Source of the DNA: SYHX01 sp049317645 | Lineage (GTDB): Bacteria; Bacteroidota; Bacteroidia; UBA7662 | NCBI GenBank assembly: GCA_049317645.1 | Contig: JBMOHV010000005.1 | Coordinates: forward strand, 1 to 44,575 | Length of the DNA stretch: 44,575 nt | Direction of reading: 5' to 3' | Shown: in pieces, positions 17,330-25,889 of the stretch | Layout of the letters: each line of letters opens with the position of its first letter | How positions within the stretch are numbered: position 1 is the stretch's first letter | Notes under the pieces: model-generated | The model's input: only the letters and a program-made list of their open reading frames with translations | Told to the model about the DNA's origin: nothing | The model's database searches: none | Made by a program: the position numbers and the translations under genes

Positions 17330-18089
17330 AAATCAAATTCGCTCGCTGCAGGGAGCCTCGGTCCGCCTTGCTTTGCTCCGTATCCTGGGGTTGGGATTGG
17401 TGACGGTCGTATGGCTAGGGGCCCAGAACGAACTGAAGGCCACCAAAATCAAAAAAGTCGCGGTGGTTTACCGGGATCACCATGGGATGCATCTCTTGAG
17501 TGAACGGGAAATTTCAAGGGTGGTGGCATTGAAGGCGAAGCGATCACCGCGAGGGATCATGCACCGTGAAAAGGCTTTGAGATCCCAGCCCTCCCTGGTC
17601 GGAGCGGACCTTAGCCTGGGTTTGGATGGCATCCTATGGGTGGAAGTCGAATCGAGTCGCCCCCTAATGAGGGTCATGCCGGTCGGCAGGCCGGGGTATT
17701 ATTTGGATGATCGCGGATGCGGTATTCCCTTAAGTTCTGGCTTTGCCTGGCCTCTGCCCCTGGTTCTGGGGGCGGTGCCCGGTCACTGGTCCCAAGGCAA
17801 GGCTTCATCGCATGCCGGACTGGCCTTGGCCCTTCGTTCCCACCAAACGTTGGCGGCTGATTCCATCCTGGGGCAGGAGGTAACCCAATATGTGCTATCC
17901 GGTGAGGACTCAGCCTCGTTGGAATTGCAAACCCGTTTCGGCCAACGCATTTGGGTGGGGACTTCCATGGGCTTGGCCTCCAAGTTGAACAAACTATCGC
18001 TTTTTTATCGTTGGGCTCCGGCGGATTCGCTGCCCACACGTTTTCATAACATCAATCTCATTTTTAAAGATCAAATTGTATGTCGCTAA
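17313..18089 (+). CDS. ftsQ: Cell division protein FtsQ-like
   Basis: FtsQ is a single-pass membrane protein linking early and late divisome proteins. The 258-residue product has one membrane segment near the N-terminus (about 20-37, LLRILGLGLVTVVWLGA) and then an extracytoplasmic part in which KKVAVVYRDHHGMHLLSEREI suggests a POTRA-type start and the GILWVEVESSRPLMRV...GYYLDDRGCGIPLSS stretch matches the Bacteroidota FtsQ pattern of a basic-Pro motif followed by YYID-x2-G-x3-PLS. The sequence is divergent; position between murC and ftsA supports the name. The GTG start overlaps murC by 17 bases and the end overlaps ftsA by 10. Confidence 0.85.
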   Translation: MISSLRNQIRSLQGASVRLALLRILGLGLVTVVWLGAQNELKATKIKKVAVVYRDHHGMHLLSEREISRVVALKAKRSPRGIMHREKALRSQPSLVGADLSLGLDGILWVEVESSRPLMRVMPVGRPGYYLDDRGCGIPLSSGFAWPLPLVLGAVPGHWSQGKASSHAGLALALRSHQTLAADSILGQEVTQYVLSGEDSASLELQTRFGQRIWVGTSMGLASKLNKLSLFYRWAPADSLPTRFHNINLIFKDQIVCR

Positions 18090-19483
18090 ATTTTTCCAGT
18101 CTCAAGAACGCTGTTTCTCCCCGCAAGGCACCGGAGCCGGCCGCCAAGCCTGCCCCCGATCCCGAAATTGTAGTCGGCTTGGATATAGGTACCACCAAAA
18201 TCTGCGCAGTTGTCGGTCGGCGCAATGAACACAACAAGGTGGATATTCTGGGCATGGGTTCCGCCGTTTCACAGGGGGTGAACCGCGGGACGGTGGCCAA
18301 TATTGAACTGACGGTTCAGTCCATCAAGCAAGCCGTGGCCGAGGCTTCGGCACGATCGGGCGTAGATATACGCGTTGTCAACGTGGGGATTGCAGGTCAA
18401 CACATCCGGAGTCATCAACAGCGCAACATGATGACCCGCCAAAGCCGCGAAACCGAGATATCCAAAGCGGATGTGAATCGATTGTTGCAGGAGATGTACC
18501 GAGTTCCCCAACAGGCTGGTTATGAAATCATTCATGTTTTGCCCCAGGATTATACCGTGGATGGTGAGAAAGACATCACCAACCCGGCGGGTATGAGCGG
18601 TATTACCCTGGAGGGTATGTTCCATGTGATTACCGGTTCGGTGGGAGCCATCATGAATATCAAACGTTGCGTTGAACTTTCCGGTTTGCTTATCAATGGA
18701 TTGACCCTTGAGCCTTTGGCTTCGGCAGAAGCGGTCCTGGGCCAGGACGAGAAGGATGCCGGAGTGGTATTGGTGGATATCGGAGGCGGCACAACGGATA
18801 TTGCGATTTTTCATCAGAACATCATTCGTCATACCGCGGTGATTCCCTTGGGCGGCAATATCATCACCCAGGATATTCGGGAAGGATGTTCGGTTTTGTT
18901 TGATCAGGCCGAAGCGCTCAAAGTCCGTTTTGGTTCGGCCTTGGCCCACGAAAGCATGGCCAATGAAGTGGTTTCAATTCCCGGTATTCGGGGACGAGAT
19001 CCCAAAGAAATCAGCCTACTTACCTTGGCGAATATTATCAACGCCCGGGTCAAAGAAATCATCCAACATGTTCAGTATGAAATACGTAGCTCCGGTTACG
19101 AAAAGAGACTGAGTGCGGGGATTGTCCTCACCGGGGGCGGTGCCCGTTTGAAGAATATCAAGCATTTGTTTTCGTTGATGACGGGTATGGAGGCCTGCGT
19201 TGGGGATTCCAACGGGCATTTGAGCCAAGCACCGGATCTCATCAAATCCCCGGTTTATGCAACGGTATGTGGATTGGTTTTGACCTCCTTGTCCAAAATG
19301 GATGCCGATGAAAGAACCAAGAACGGACCGGGAAACAGCGTGCCCATCTCTGAAGGCGGGAACGATGATGAAAGCGCTCGAACGCCGGTCCGCGAAGGAT
19401 TGCTGGATCGCTTGCTATCAGCCTTACCGGGGCTATTTATAGACCCCGAATTAGGCTCCAAAAACGGCCCGCATCGTGGATAA
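18080..19483 (+). CDS. ftsA: Cell division protein FtsA
   Basis: FtsA is an actin-like ATPase that tethers FtsZ filaments to the membrane and recruits later divisome proteins. The 467-residue protein begins with a Pro/Ala-rich leader (about 12-28), then the phosphate-1 loop GLDIGTTK at about 33-40, the 1C (SHS2) region, the second phosphate loop VDIGGGTTDIAIF at about 233-245, and the adenosine motif VLTGGGARLKNI. An acidic, Asn-rich linker ends in VREGLLDRLLSALPGLF, a plausible amphipathic membrane-targeting helix. It overlaps ftsQ by 10 bases; an AT-rich gap of 74 bases separates it from ftsZ. Confidence 0.96.
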   Translation: MSLNFSSLKNAVSPRKAPEPAAKPAPDPEIVVGLDIGTTKICAVVGRRNEHNKVDILGMGSAVSQGVNRGTVANIELTVQSIKQAVAEASARSGVDIRVVNVGIAGQHIRSHQQRNMMTRQSRETEISKADVNRLLQEMYRVPQQAGYEIIHVLPQDYTVDGEKDITNPAGMSGITLEGMFHVITGSVGAIMNIKRCVELSGLLINGLTLEPLASAEAVLGQDEKDAGVVLVDIGGGTTDIAIFHQNIIRHTAVIPLGGNIITQDIREGCSVLFDQAEALKVRFGSALAHESMANEVVSIPGIRGRDPKEISLLTLANIINARVKEIIQHVQYEIRSSGYEKRLSAGIVLTGGGARLKNIKHLFSLMTGMEACVGDSNGHLSQAPDLIKSPVYATVCGLVLTSLSKMDADERTKNGPGNSVPISEGGNDDESARTPVREGLLDRLLSALPGLFIDPELGSKNGPHRG

Positions 19484-19557
19484 TTTTTAATTCAACTTTC
19501 TGTCATTTAACAAAAAACGATAAATAATTTTATAACCTCTTAATCCTCTATTTTTTT
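19484..19557 (+). promoter_or_regulatory. AT-rich leader between ftsA and ftsZ
   Basis: This 74-base gap is markedly richer in A and T than its surroundings and ends in seven T residues (19551-19557) directly before the ftsZ ATG. It is the longest gap inside the dcw cluster, at a place where other bacteria carry ftsZ promoters. I find no clear TAnnTTTG element, so promoter activity is only a guess; it may be an unstructured leader that favours high translation of ftsZ. Confidence 0.35.
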
Positions 19558-21414
19558 ATGACGCCACTCAGCAATTTTCAATTCAGTTTGGGATCCAACC
19601 CCGGTGCCATTATCAAAGTGATCGGCATCGGTGGAGCCGGAGGAAACGCCGTCAATCACATGTTCCAGAAAGGCATCAAGGACGTGGATTTTTTGGTTTG
19701 TAACACCGATTACCAGGCTTTGGAACGCAATCTGGTGAGGAATCGCCTTCAATTGGGTCCCCACTTAACCGAAGGACGTGGCGCAGGCAATCAACCCGAA
19801 ATCGGGCGGCAGGCTGCCGTGGAGACCATGGAGGAATTCAAGGAACTCATTGGTAACGAAACCAAAATGGTCTTCATAACGGCCGGATTGGGTGGTGGGA
19901 CCGGAACCGGCGCAGCCCCTGTCTTGGCCGAAGCTTGCAGAGCCCTCGATATTTTGACGGTGGGTATTGTTACCCTGCCTTTTTCTTTTGAGGGCAAGAA
20001 GCGACTGGAGCAGGCCGAAATTGGGCTGAAAGACCTTCGTCGTTTTTGCGATACCACGCTGGTCATCAGCAACGACAAGGTTCGCGAACTGTTTGGAAAT
20101 TTGGTATTTAAAGATGCCTTTGCCAAGGCGGATGATGTTTTGGCCTCTGCGGCCAAGGGCATTGCCGAAATTATTACGGTGGACGGTTACGTGAATGTCG
20201 ATTTTGCCGATGTTCGAACCGTTTTGCAACAGAGTGGCAAGGCGGTCATGGGTTCTGGCCAGGCCAGCGGTGAGAACCGTGCCTTGGAGGCTGTGCGCTT
20301 GGCCTTGTCCTCTCCCTTGCTTAGCGAGAACGATATTTCCGGTGCCCGCAATATTTTGATTAACATGAGCAGTGGGAATGACGACCCCATTCGATTGGAC
20401 GAAATCGGAGAAATTAACGATTATGTCCAAACCGAAGCAGGATCAGGGACCGATGTTATCTGGGGGAATTGCACCGACGATGAATTGGGAGATGCCCTTC
20501 GAGTTACCTTGATCGCCACCGGATTCGAAGGGGATGCTCGCCGCGACTACGGTCGTGCTGCTGGCTCGGCAGGTGCAGGGTGGCAGCCATCCACGCCCGA
20601 AAAACCGTCCGTGGTCATTCACACGCTCGATTCGCCCGTTGTTGCTGAGCAAACCCCGGTCGCTGCGCAAGCCCCTGTCGCTGCGCAAGCCCCGGTCGAA
20701 GAAGAAAGCCTGCCCATGTTCACCTTGATTGACGATGAATACATGGACGATGAGGGGGACAACGGATCGGATCCGACTCCAACAACGCCCAGCCCAGAGC
20801 CTCAAGGACCGGCCTTTGAGAAGGGTTCCCTCGATTTGTTTACCAGGGTTTGGAATTTGGATGATGCTGCTTCTCCTTTCGCTTCGGATGAACCTAGCAA
20901 CGAACGGAACGATGAACCGGTCGCTGCTTTGAGCGCCTCGGGAACGGAAGCGAACGATGAGGTCAATCCATTCTTTGGATACGACGGTCCGGTCGAATGG
21001 GACTTGGCACCGGTGAATGTTGAATCCACCGCGTCCATCACCGCGTCCATCAACACGGCCGTGCCTGCCGTCGATTTGGAACCTGTCAACACGGCGCCTG
21101 CTCCTTCTCCCATACCTTCGGTGGAGGCATCGCCTGTTTATACCAGCGGTCCCTCCGACGAAGATGTTTTAACGCGCTCGCGCCAGCGCATTCAGAATCT
21201 GCGCAGTCTAAATTCATTGATATCCGGGGGGAATGTTGCGCTCGAAGAATTAGAAAAAGTTCCGGCCTATGTCCGGGCAGGCTATCAACCAGCGCCTGCG
21301 GCTTCCAGTTCGGACCTACCTTTGAGCCGTACAACGGTGACGGAAAGACCTTTGGGCTCGGGTGCTCCCTTATTCAAAACGGACAACCGGTACCTGCACG
21401 ATAACGTAGATTAA
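19558..21414 (+). CDS. ftsZ: Cell division GTPase FtsZ with a long variable tail
   Basis: FtsZ is the tubulin-like GTPase that polymerises into the division ring. The globular part (about 15-322) has GIGGAGGNAVNHM, NTDYQAL, the tubulin signature GGGTGTG at about 112-118, TLPFSFEGKKR, and the T7-like DFADVRTVL region. After about residue 323 comes a Pro, Ala, Asp and Glu-rich linker of some 270 residues with short repeats (VAAQAP three times), then a conserved-looking end with LRSLNSLI and the terminal LHDNVD peptide, the probable site for FtsA binding. At 618 residues it is much longer than the 380-400 of well-studied FtsZ proteins, all due to the linker. Seven T residues precede the ATG. Confidence 0.97.
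   Translation: MTPLSNFQFSLGSNPGAIIKVIGIGGAGGNAVNHMFQKGIKDVDFLVCNTDYQALERNLVRNRLQLGPHLTEGRGAGNQPEIGRQAAVETMEEFKELIGNETKMVFITAGLGGGTGTGAAPVLAEACRALDILTVGIVTLPFSFEGKKRLEQAEIGLKDLRRFCDTTLVISNDKVRELFGNLVFKDAFAKADDVLASAAKGIAEIITVDGYVNVDFADVRTVLQQSGKAVMGSGQASGENRALEAVRLALSSPLLSENDISGARNILINMSSGNDDPIRLDEIGEINDYVQTEAGSGTDVIWGNCTDDELGDALRVTLIATGFEGDARRDYGRAAGSAGAGWQPSTPEKPSVVIHTLDSPVVAEQTPVAAQAPVAAQAPVEEESLPMFTLIDDEYMDDEGDNGSDPTPTTPSPEPQGPAFEKGSLDLFTRVWNLDDAASPFASDEPSNERNDEPVAALSASGTEANDEVNPFFGYDGPVEWDLAPVNVESTASITASINTAVPAVDLEPVNTAPAPSPIPSVEASPVYTSGPSDEDVLTRSRQRIQNLRSLNSLISGGNVALEELEKVPAYVRAGYQPAPAASSSDLPLSRTTVTERPLGSGAPLFKTDNRYLHDNVD
20641..20694 (+). repeat. Three 18-bp tandem repeats in the ftsZ linker
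   Basis: Units at 20641-20658, 20659-20676 and 20677-20694 encode VAEQTP, VAAQAP and VAAQAP. The last two units differ only at their final base. The repeat is in frame, so slippage would change linker length without breaking ftsZ. Confidence 0.85.
21028..21051 (+). repeat. Two 12-bp tandem repeats in the ftsZ linker
   Basis: ACCGCGTCCATC occurs twice in a row (21028-21039 and 21040-21051), coding TASI twice. Like the 18-bp array upstream, it is in frame in the disordered linker and could vary in copy number. Confidence 0.8.
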
Positions 21415-21449
21415 TTTTCACTTTACCTGGCCTTCAAATCCGTTTTGCG

Positions 21450-22550
21450 ATGAACATAGCCATCCTCAAAGAAGCTAGTCCGGAATGCCGGGTTGCTGCC
21501 ACCCCTGAATTGGTCCAAGCCTGGATCACGAGGGGTCACCGGGTTTGGGTCGAAGCAGGGGCAGGGTCCGCAGCGGCTTACCCCGATGAGGCCTACCAAA
21601 ACGCGGGCGCTCAAGGCGGCTCAAGGACGGATATCCCCAGTGATACGGAGGTCTTGGTAACGGTCAACTGCCCCGCGGAACTTCCACTCCCCGGTTTGAG
21701 GTGGTTAATCGGTACCTTGTCGCCGGCCCGCCACCGTTCTCTGTTGGAGCCCTGGGCGGAGTCGGGTCTGACCATCCTTAGTTTGGATGCCTTGCCTCGA
21801 ATAACCCGTGCCCAGAACATGGATGTCCTCTCCAGCCAAGCATCGCTGGGCGGGTACCATGCCGTGGTCGAGGCCGCTGCTCTTTTGCCCCGTTGTTTTC
21901 CGATGATGATGACCGCAGCAGGGACCGTGGTGCCTGCCCGGGTTTTGGTGATTGGAGCGGGTGTGGCTGGACTGCAGGCCATTGCAACGGCCAAGCGATT
22001 GGGGGCGGTGGTGGCGGCTTTTGATACCCGGCCTTCGGTCAAGGAGCAGGTGGAGAGTCTTGGTGGGCAATTTATCGAAGTCGAAGGTGCGGTGGAGGAT
22101 CGCCAAGCCGGGGGCTATGCGGTGGTTCAAAGCGAGGACTACCGCCAACGACAACAGGAGCGTCTCAACGAGGAGCTTCTCAAGGCGGATGTAGTGATTA
22201 CCACCGCTCAAATTCCTGGTCAAAGGGCTCCAATTCTGATTTCGTCGGCCATGCTAGCCCGAATGAAAGCCGGTTCCGTTGTGATGGACTTGGCGGCCGC
22301 TGGTGGTGGCAACTGTGAAGGCACCGTGGATGGTCAGAATATTCGATTGGGTCAGGCTTTGGTTTGCGGTCGGTCGGCTCCTGCTTCGGCCAAGGCCCAG
22401 GATGCCAGCCGAATGTATTCCAGGAACTTACTTGCCTTCACGGCTTTGCTGGAAACCGAAGAACCCGCCAAGTGGGATCTCGGTCGTGATGAAATTGTAA
22501 CCGCTTGTTGCCTGGCCCATGATGGGAAGAAGCAAGGGCTGCTCGCCTAA
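21450..22550 (+). CDS. pntAA: Proton-translocating NAD(P) transhydrogenase, subunit alpha 1 (NAD(H)-binding domain I)
   Basis: This subunit binds NAD(H) and exchanges hydride with the NADP(H)-binding subunit, coupled to proton entry across the membrane; it mainly supplies NADPH. The 366-residue protein resembles the alanine dehydrogenase/PNT family: an N-terminal MNIAILKEASPECRVAATPE, a Rossmann loop GAGVAGLQAIATAKRLGA near 170, FDTRPSVKEQ, and VITTAQIPGQRAPIL. Unlike the fused E. coli PntA, the membrane part is a separate gene, as in Rhodospirillum. It starts 35 bases after ftsZ with no clear promoter, so it may be read from the dcw transcript. Membrane-bound partners follow directly. Confidence 0.94.
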   Translation: MNIAILKEASPECRVAATPELVQAWITRGHRVWVEAGAGSAAAYPDEAYQNAGAQGGSRTDIPSDTEVLVTVNCPAELPLPGLRWLIGTLSPARHRSLLEPWAESGLTILSLDALPRITRAQNMDVLSSQASLGGYHAVVEAAALLPRCFPMMMTAAGTVVPARVLVIGAGVAGLQAIATAKRLGAVVAAFDTRPSVKEQVESLGGQFIEVEGAVEDRQAGGYAVVQSEDYRQRQQERLNEELLKADVVITTAQIPGQRAPILISSAMLARMKAGSVVMDLAAAGGGNCEGTVDGQNIRLGQALVCGRSAPASAKAQDASRMYSRNLLAFTALLETEEPAKWDLGRDEIVTACCLAHDGKKQGLLA

Positions 22551-22576
22551 TTGCATGGAACTCTAAATTGGAAACG

Positions 22577-22897
22577 ATGGAATGGAGCTTACAGGATTTG
22601 CCAACACTGATTAACAGTGTACTCCCTCACCTTTATTTGCTATTGCTCGCTGTTTTTTTGGGCATTGAAGTGATTGGTCGGGTGCCTCAGGTTTTGCACA
22701 CGCCCCTGATGTCTGGCTCGAACGCCCTTTCAGGGGTGGTGGTGGTCGGGTCCATTCTTTTGGTGGGCAAGGCCGATCAGGCTCCTTGGCCGGTCTTGGT
22801 TTTGGGTTGCTTTTCCTTGGTCTTGGCCACCGTGAATGTGGTGGGTGGATTTGCTGTTACCGGGCGTATGCTCAACATGTTCCGCAAAAAGAAATAA
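22577..22897 (+). CDS. pntAB: NAD(P) transhydrogenase, subunit alpha 2 (membrane domain)
   Basis: This small membrane subunit forms part of the proton channel of the transhydrogenase. The 106 residues contain three or four hydrophobic segments (for example HLYLLLLAVFLGIEVIG and VLGCFSLVLATVNVVGG), with the conserved VPQVLHTPLMSGSNALSG stretch between them, which is diagnostic for the family. I prefer the ATG at 22577; an in-frame TTG at 22568 would add three residues. The pntB start lies one base after its stop, so the two are very likely translationally coupled. Confidence 0.94.
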   Translation: MEWSLQDLPTLINSVLPHLYLLLLAVFLGIEVIGRVPQVLHTPLMSGSNALSGVVVVGSILLVGKADQAPWPVLVLGCFSLVLATVNVVGGFAVTGRMLNMFRKKK

Positions 22898-22898
22898 G

Positions 22899-24329
22899 AT
22901 GGAAACACTGATGGAGGCGGGCTACCTAGTGGCTCTTGTTTGTTTTGTGTTAGGGATTAAAGGCATGAGCGACCCGGCGACCTCCAACCGAGGGAATCTC
23001 GTCTTGGCATTGGGCATGGGCTTGGCCGTCTTGGTGACTCTTTTTCTCCCAGGGCTCTCCAACCTACCGTACATTCTAGGGTCGTTGGTGTTGGGCTCGG
23101 TGATAGGACTACGGATGTCTGGGCAGGCCAAAATGACCGAAATGCCGCAGATGGTTTCTTTGCTTAATGGATTTGGAGGCTTGGCGGCGGCCTTGGTGGC
23201 CTTGGCCGAGGTGGTGGATTTGTTGTACGGCGAGGGTCTGCTTCGTTTGTTGACCCAAACATCAGGGATGGGGTCCATGGGTTCTTATTACTTGGTTTTC
23301 TACATTGTCACCTTGATGATCAGTTTATCGGTCGGCGGTATCTCGTTTACCGGTTCGGTTTTCGCAATGGCTAAGTTGGACGGCAAGGTGAGTGGTCAGC
23401 CCATCCGCTTCCCCATGCAGGGTTTGGCAACCAATGGACTCTTGATCGCCCAGGTCCTGTTGATCGTGGGGATGATCCTGGCTCCTACCTATGCCGAGCC
23501 GATGGTCTATCTTCTTTTTGTTTTGTCCTTGGTTTACGGGGTCCTTTTTGTAATGCCCATTGGGGGGGCCGACATGCCGGTCGTCATTTCTTTTTTGAAT
23601 TCCCTCACCGGTCTGACCGCGGCTACCACGGGATTGCTCTTTGATAACCGCGCCATGCTCATGGGCGGTGTTTTGGTGGGCGCATCGGGTGTGTACTTGA
23701 CGGTCCTCATGTGCAAAGCCATGAATCGGACCCTGGGCGCCGTGCTTCTGGGTCAGTTCAATGCCTCAGGAGGCGGTGCCGGTCGTGAGATGAACGGGCA
23801 AATCCGAGAGATTGGTGCCTACGATGCCGCGGTTTTGCTGGCGTATTCTTCCCGCGTTGTGGTGGTGCCTGGATATGGAATGGCCGTTGCCCAGGCCCAG
23901 CATCCCATGCACGAGCTCGAAAAACTCTTGGTTTCAAAGGGGGTTGAATGTCGATACGCCATCCACCCTGTGGCGGGACGTATGCCCGGCCATATGAATG
24001 TTTTGCTAGCCGAAGCCGATGTCTCCTATGATTTGTTGTTGGAGATGGAGGCCATTAACCCCGAATTTCCGCAAACCGATGTCGTGGTGGTGGTCGGTGC
24101 AAACGATGTGGTCAATCCGGCAGCCGAGAACGATCCAGGTTCCCCCGTTTACGGGATGCCTATTCTCAAGGCTTACCAGGCCAAGAACATCATCGTGATC
24201 AAGCGTTCTATGGCCGCTGGCTATGCCGGTGTTGAGAATGAACTTTTTTACGACCCCAAAACCCGAATGTTGTTTGGGGATGCCAAAGCCGTCTTGTCGG
24301 AGTTGATCCAAGCGGTCAAGGGCTTGTAA
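22899..24329 (+). CDS. pntB: NAD(P) transhydrogenase, subunit beta
   Basis: PntB carries the second half of the membrane channel and the NADP(H)-binding domain III. The 476-residue protein has about nine hydrophobic segments in the first 270 residues, then a soluble domain with VVPGYGMAVAQAQHPMHELEKLL, HPVAGRMPGHMNVLLAEA, VVGANDVVNPAAENDPGSPVYGMP and IVIKRSMAAGYAGVENELFY, all strongly conserved in the family. The ATG at 22899 follows pntAB by one base. A stem-loop about 45 bases after the stop may end the transcript. Confidence 0.96.
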   Translation: METLMEAGYLVALVCFVLGIKGMSDPATSNRGNLVLALGMGLAVLVTLFLPGLSNLPYILGSLVLGSVIGLRMSGQAKMTEMPQMVSLLNGFGGLAAALVALAEVVDLLYGEGLLRLLTQTSGMGSMGSYYLVFYIVTLMISLSVGGISFTGSVFAMAKLDGKVSGQPIRFPMQGLATNGLLIAQVLLIVGMILAPTYAEPMVYLLFVLSLVYGVLFVMPIGGADMPVVISFLNSLTGLTAATTGLLFDNRAMLMGGVLVGASGVYLTVLMCKAMNRTLGAVLLGQFNASGGGAGREMNGQIREIGAYDAAVLLAYSSRVVVVPGYGMAVAQAQHPMHELEKLLVSKGVECRYAIHPVAGRMPGHMNVLLAEADVSYDLLLEMEAINPEFPQTDVVVVVGANDVVNPAAENDPGSPVYGMPILKAYQAKNIIVIKRSMAAGYAGVENELFYDPKTRMLFGDAKAVLSELIQAVKGL

Positions 24330-24374
24330 GGGGTCGCTTTCACCGAGATCCGTGGGGAGGGAGGGCCTTGGTTT

Positions 24375-24402
24375 GGAATCCCAAAAATTATTTTGGATTT
24401 CC
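24375..24402 (+). terminator. Stem-loop downstream of pntB
   Basis: GGAATCCCAAAA (24375-24386) and TTTTGGATTTCC (24391-24402) pair at 10 of 12 positions across a 4-base loop. It lies between the pntB stop and the gltA promoter element, where a terminator is expected. No long T run follows directly, so it may be a weak or factor-assisted terminator, or an mRNA end stabiliser. Confidence 0.45.
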
Positions 24403-24430
24403 TTCAAAAGGTGCAATTTTTGAGGGGTTC

Positions 24431-24438
24431 TACGTTTG
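24431..24438 (+). promoter_or_regulatory. gltA promoter, -7 element TACGTTTG
   Basis: TACGTTTG fits the Bacteroidota -7 consensus TAnnTTTG exactly and lies 71 bases before the citrate synthase ATG, after the pntB stem-loop. I see no TTTG at the expected -33 distance. The promoter implies that gltA can be transcribed independently of the pnt genes, with a leader of roughly 65 bases. Confidence 0.55.
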
Positions 24439-24509
24439 TGCTTTCGGGCTCATTCCTAGGCTTTAACCGCGTTCCTTTTTTTTATTCTATCCAAAATTCA
24501 CCCCCACCC

Positions 24510-25799
24510 ATGTCCTCCTCCCCCGCTGAACTCCATTACAACGGTCAGGTTTACCCCTTGCCCCTCCTGGTTGGTACCGAAAATGAACCGGCCGTCGATA
24601 TTTCCAAACTTCGGGACGATACAGGGTTGGTGACCTTGGATATTGGCTACAAAAACACCGGCGCTACCAAGAGCGCCATCACCTTTATCGACGGAGATGC
24701 AGGGATTCTGAGTTACCGCGGTTACCCCATCGAGCAATTGGCGGCCAATTCCAGTTTTATGGAGGTTTCCTACCTTTTGCTATACGGGGAATTGCCGACC
24801 ATGACCCAATTGGAGACCTTTAATCACAGCATCACGCACAGGACCTTGGTCCACGAGAATATCAAGAAGTTTTTGGATGCCTATCCGGCATCGACCCATC
24901 CCATGGGGGTTTTGATGAGCACCATCGCATCGCTTTCCAGCTTTTACCCCAATTCTTTGATTGCGAACCGTCCGATGGCCGATATGGACCGGACTTACCA
25001 CCGCCTGATTGCCAAAATGGCCACCATTGCGGCCTGGACCTACAAAAAATCCCTGGGGCACCCCTACATGTACCCCAACAACAAATTGGACTACGTCAGC
25101 AATTTCCTCCAAATGATGTTCGGGCACCGGACGGAGGATTATATCGCGGATCCCGTGGTGGTCGATGCTTTGAACAAATTGTTGATTCTCCACGCCGACC
25201 ACGAGCAAAACTGCTCGGCATCGACGGTGCGGATGGTGGGTTCATCGCATGCCAACATTTACGCGGCCGTTGCCGCTGGGATAGGGGCTTTGTGGGGTCC
25301 GTTGCACGGTGGTGCGAACCAAGCGGTGATCGAAATGTTGGAGCAAATCCGGGCCGATGGTGGGCAGGTTTCCAAATTTGTGGCCAAGGCCAAGGACAAA
25401 AACGACCCCTTCCGCCTCATGGGCTTTGGTCACAGGGTCTACAAGAATTTTGATCCCCGGGCCCGCATTATCAAAGAAGCCTGCGATCAGGTTCTGAACA
25501 AATTGGGCGTGAACGATCCGGTGTTGGATATCGCCAAACAGCTAGAAAACACCGCATTACAAGACGATTACTTTATCGAGCGCAAGTTGTACCCCAATGT
25601 GGATTTCTATTCCGGTATCATTTACCGTGCGATTGGTATCCCCACCGACATGTTTACGGTCATGTTTGCCTTGGGCCGTTTGCCGGGCTGGATTGCCCAG
25701 TGGAAAGAGATGCGAGAGCTCAACGAACCGATTGGCAGACCTCGGCAGGTCTATGTAGGCCATCCCCGCAGGGATTACTTGCCCATCACCAAGCGCTGA
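24510..25799 (+). CDS. gltA: Citrate synthase (type II)
   Basis: It condenses acetyl-CoA and oxaloacetate to citrate, the entry step of the TCA cycle. The 429 residues are the normal length for the type II bacterial enzyme. Visible features are GDAGILSYRGYPIEQLA, ILHADHEQNCSASTVRMVGSS with the first active-site His, GALWGPLHGGANQAVIEML with the second, MGFGHRVYKNFDPRA, and the VDFYSGIIYRAIGIP stretch with the catalytic Asp. I chose ATG 24510 because an upstream in-frame extension is unconserved and includes the promoter element. It stands alone after the pnt genes and converges on the aminopeptidase gene. Confidence 0.97.
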   Translation: MSSSPAELHYNGQVYPLPLLVGTENEPAVDISKLRDDTGLVTLDIGYKNTGATKSAITFIDGDAGILSYRGYPIEQLAANSSFMEVSYLLLYGELPTMTQLETFNHSITHRTLVHENIKKFLDAYPASTHPMGVLMSTIASLSSFYPNSLIANRPMADMDRTYHRLIAKMATIAAWTYKKSLGHPYMYPNNKLDYVSNFLQMMFGHRTEDYIADPVVVDALNKLLILHADHEQNCSASTVRMVGSSHANIYAAVAAGIGALWGPLHGGANQAVIEMLEQIRADGGQVSKFVAKAKDKNDPFRLMGFGHRVYKNFDPRARIIKEACDQVLNKLGVNDPVLDIAKQLENTALQDDYFIERKLYPNVDFYSGIIYRAIGIPTDMFTVMFALGRLPGWIAQWKEMRELNEPIGRPRQVYVGHPRRDYLPITKR

Positions 25800-25803
25800 C
25801 CCC

Positions 25804-25835
25804 TGGTCCAGCCCCTTGGAACCCGGAACGGACCA
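25804..25835. terminator. Possible hairpin between convergent gltA and aminopeptidase genes
   Basis: TGGTCC (25804-25809) and GGACCA (25830-25835) are perfect inverted arms with a 20-base loop, in the 74-base gap between two convergent stops. A bidirectional terminator would fit the position, but the loop is long and no T run is evident on either side. Confidence 0.25.
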
Positions 25836-25857
25836 CCTTCTTGGCCTACTTCCTAGC

Positions 25858-25889
25858 TTAGTTCCGGTGGGCGTTAGTTCCGGTGGGCG
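25858..25889. repeat. 16-bp tandem duplication across the aminopeptidase stop codon
   Basis: TTAGTTCCGGTGGGCG is present twice in direct succession (25858-25873 and 25874-25889). The second copy holds the last codons and the TAA stop of the minus-strand aminopeptidase gene; the first lies just after that stop, one base out of frame. The duplication leaves the protein unchanged. Confidence 0.9.

Noticed and set aside
18269..20430. Open frames antisense to ftsA and ftsZ (18269-18949 and 19765-20430)
   Set aside because: Both mirror conserved GTPase or ATPase sequence and show no independent gene signals.
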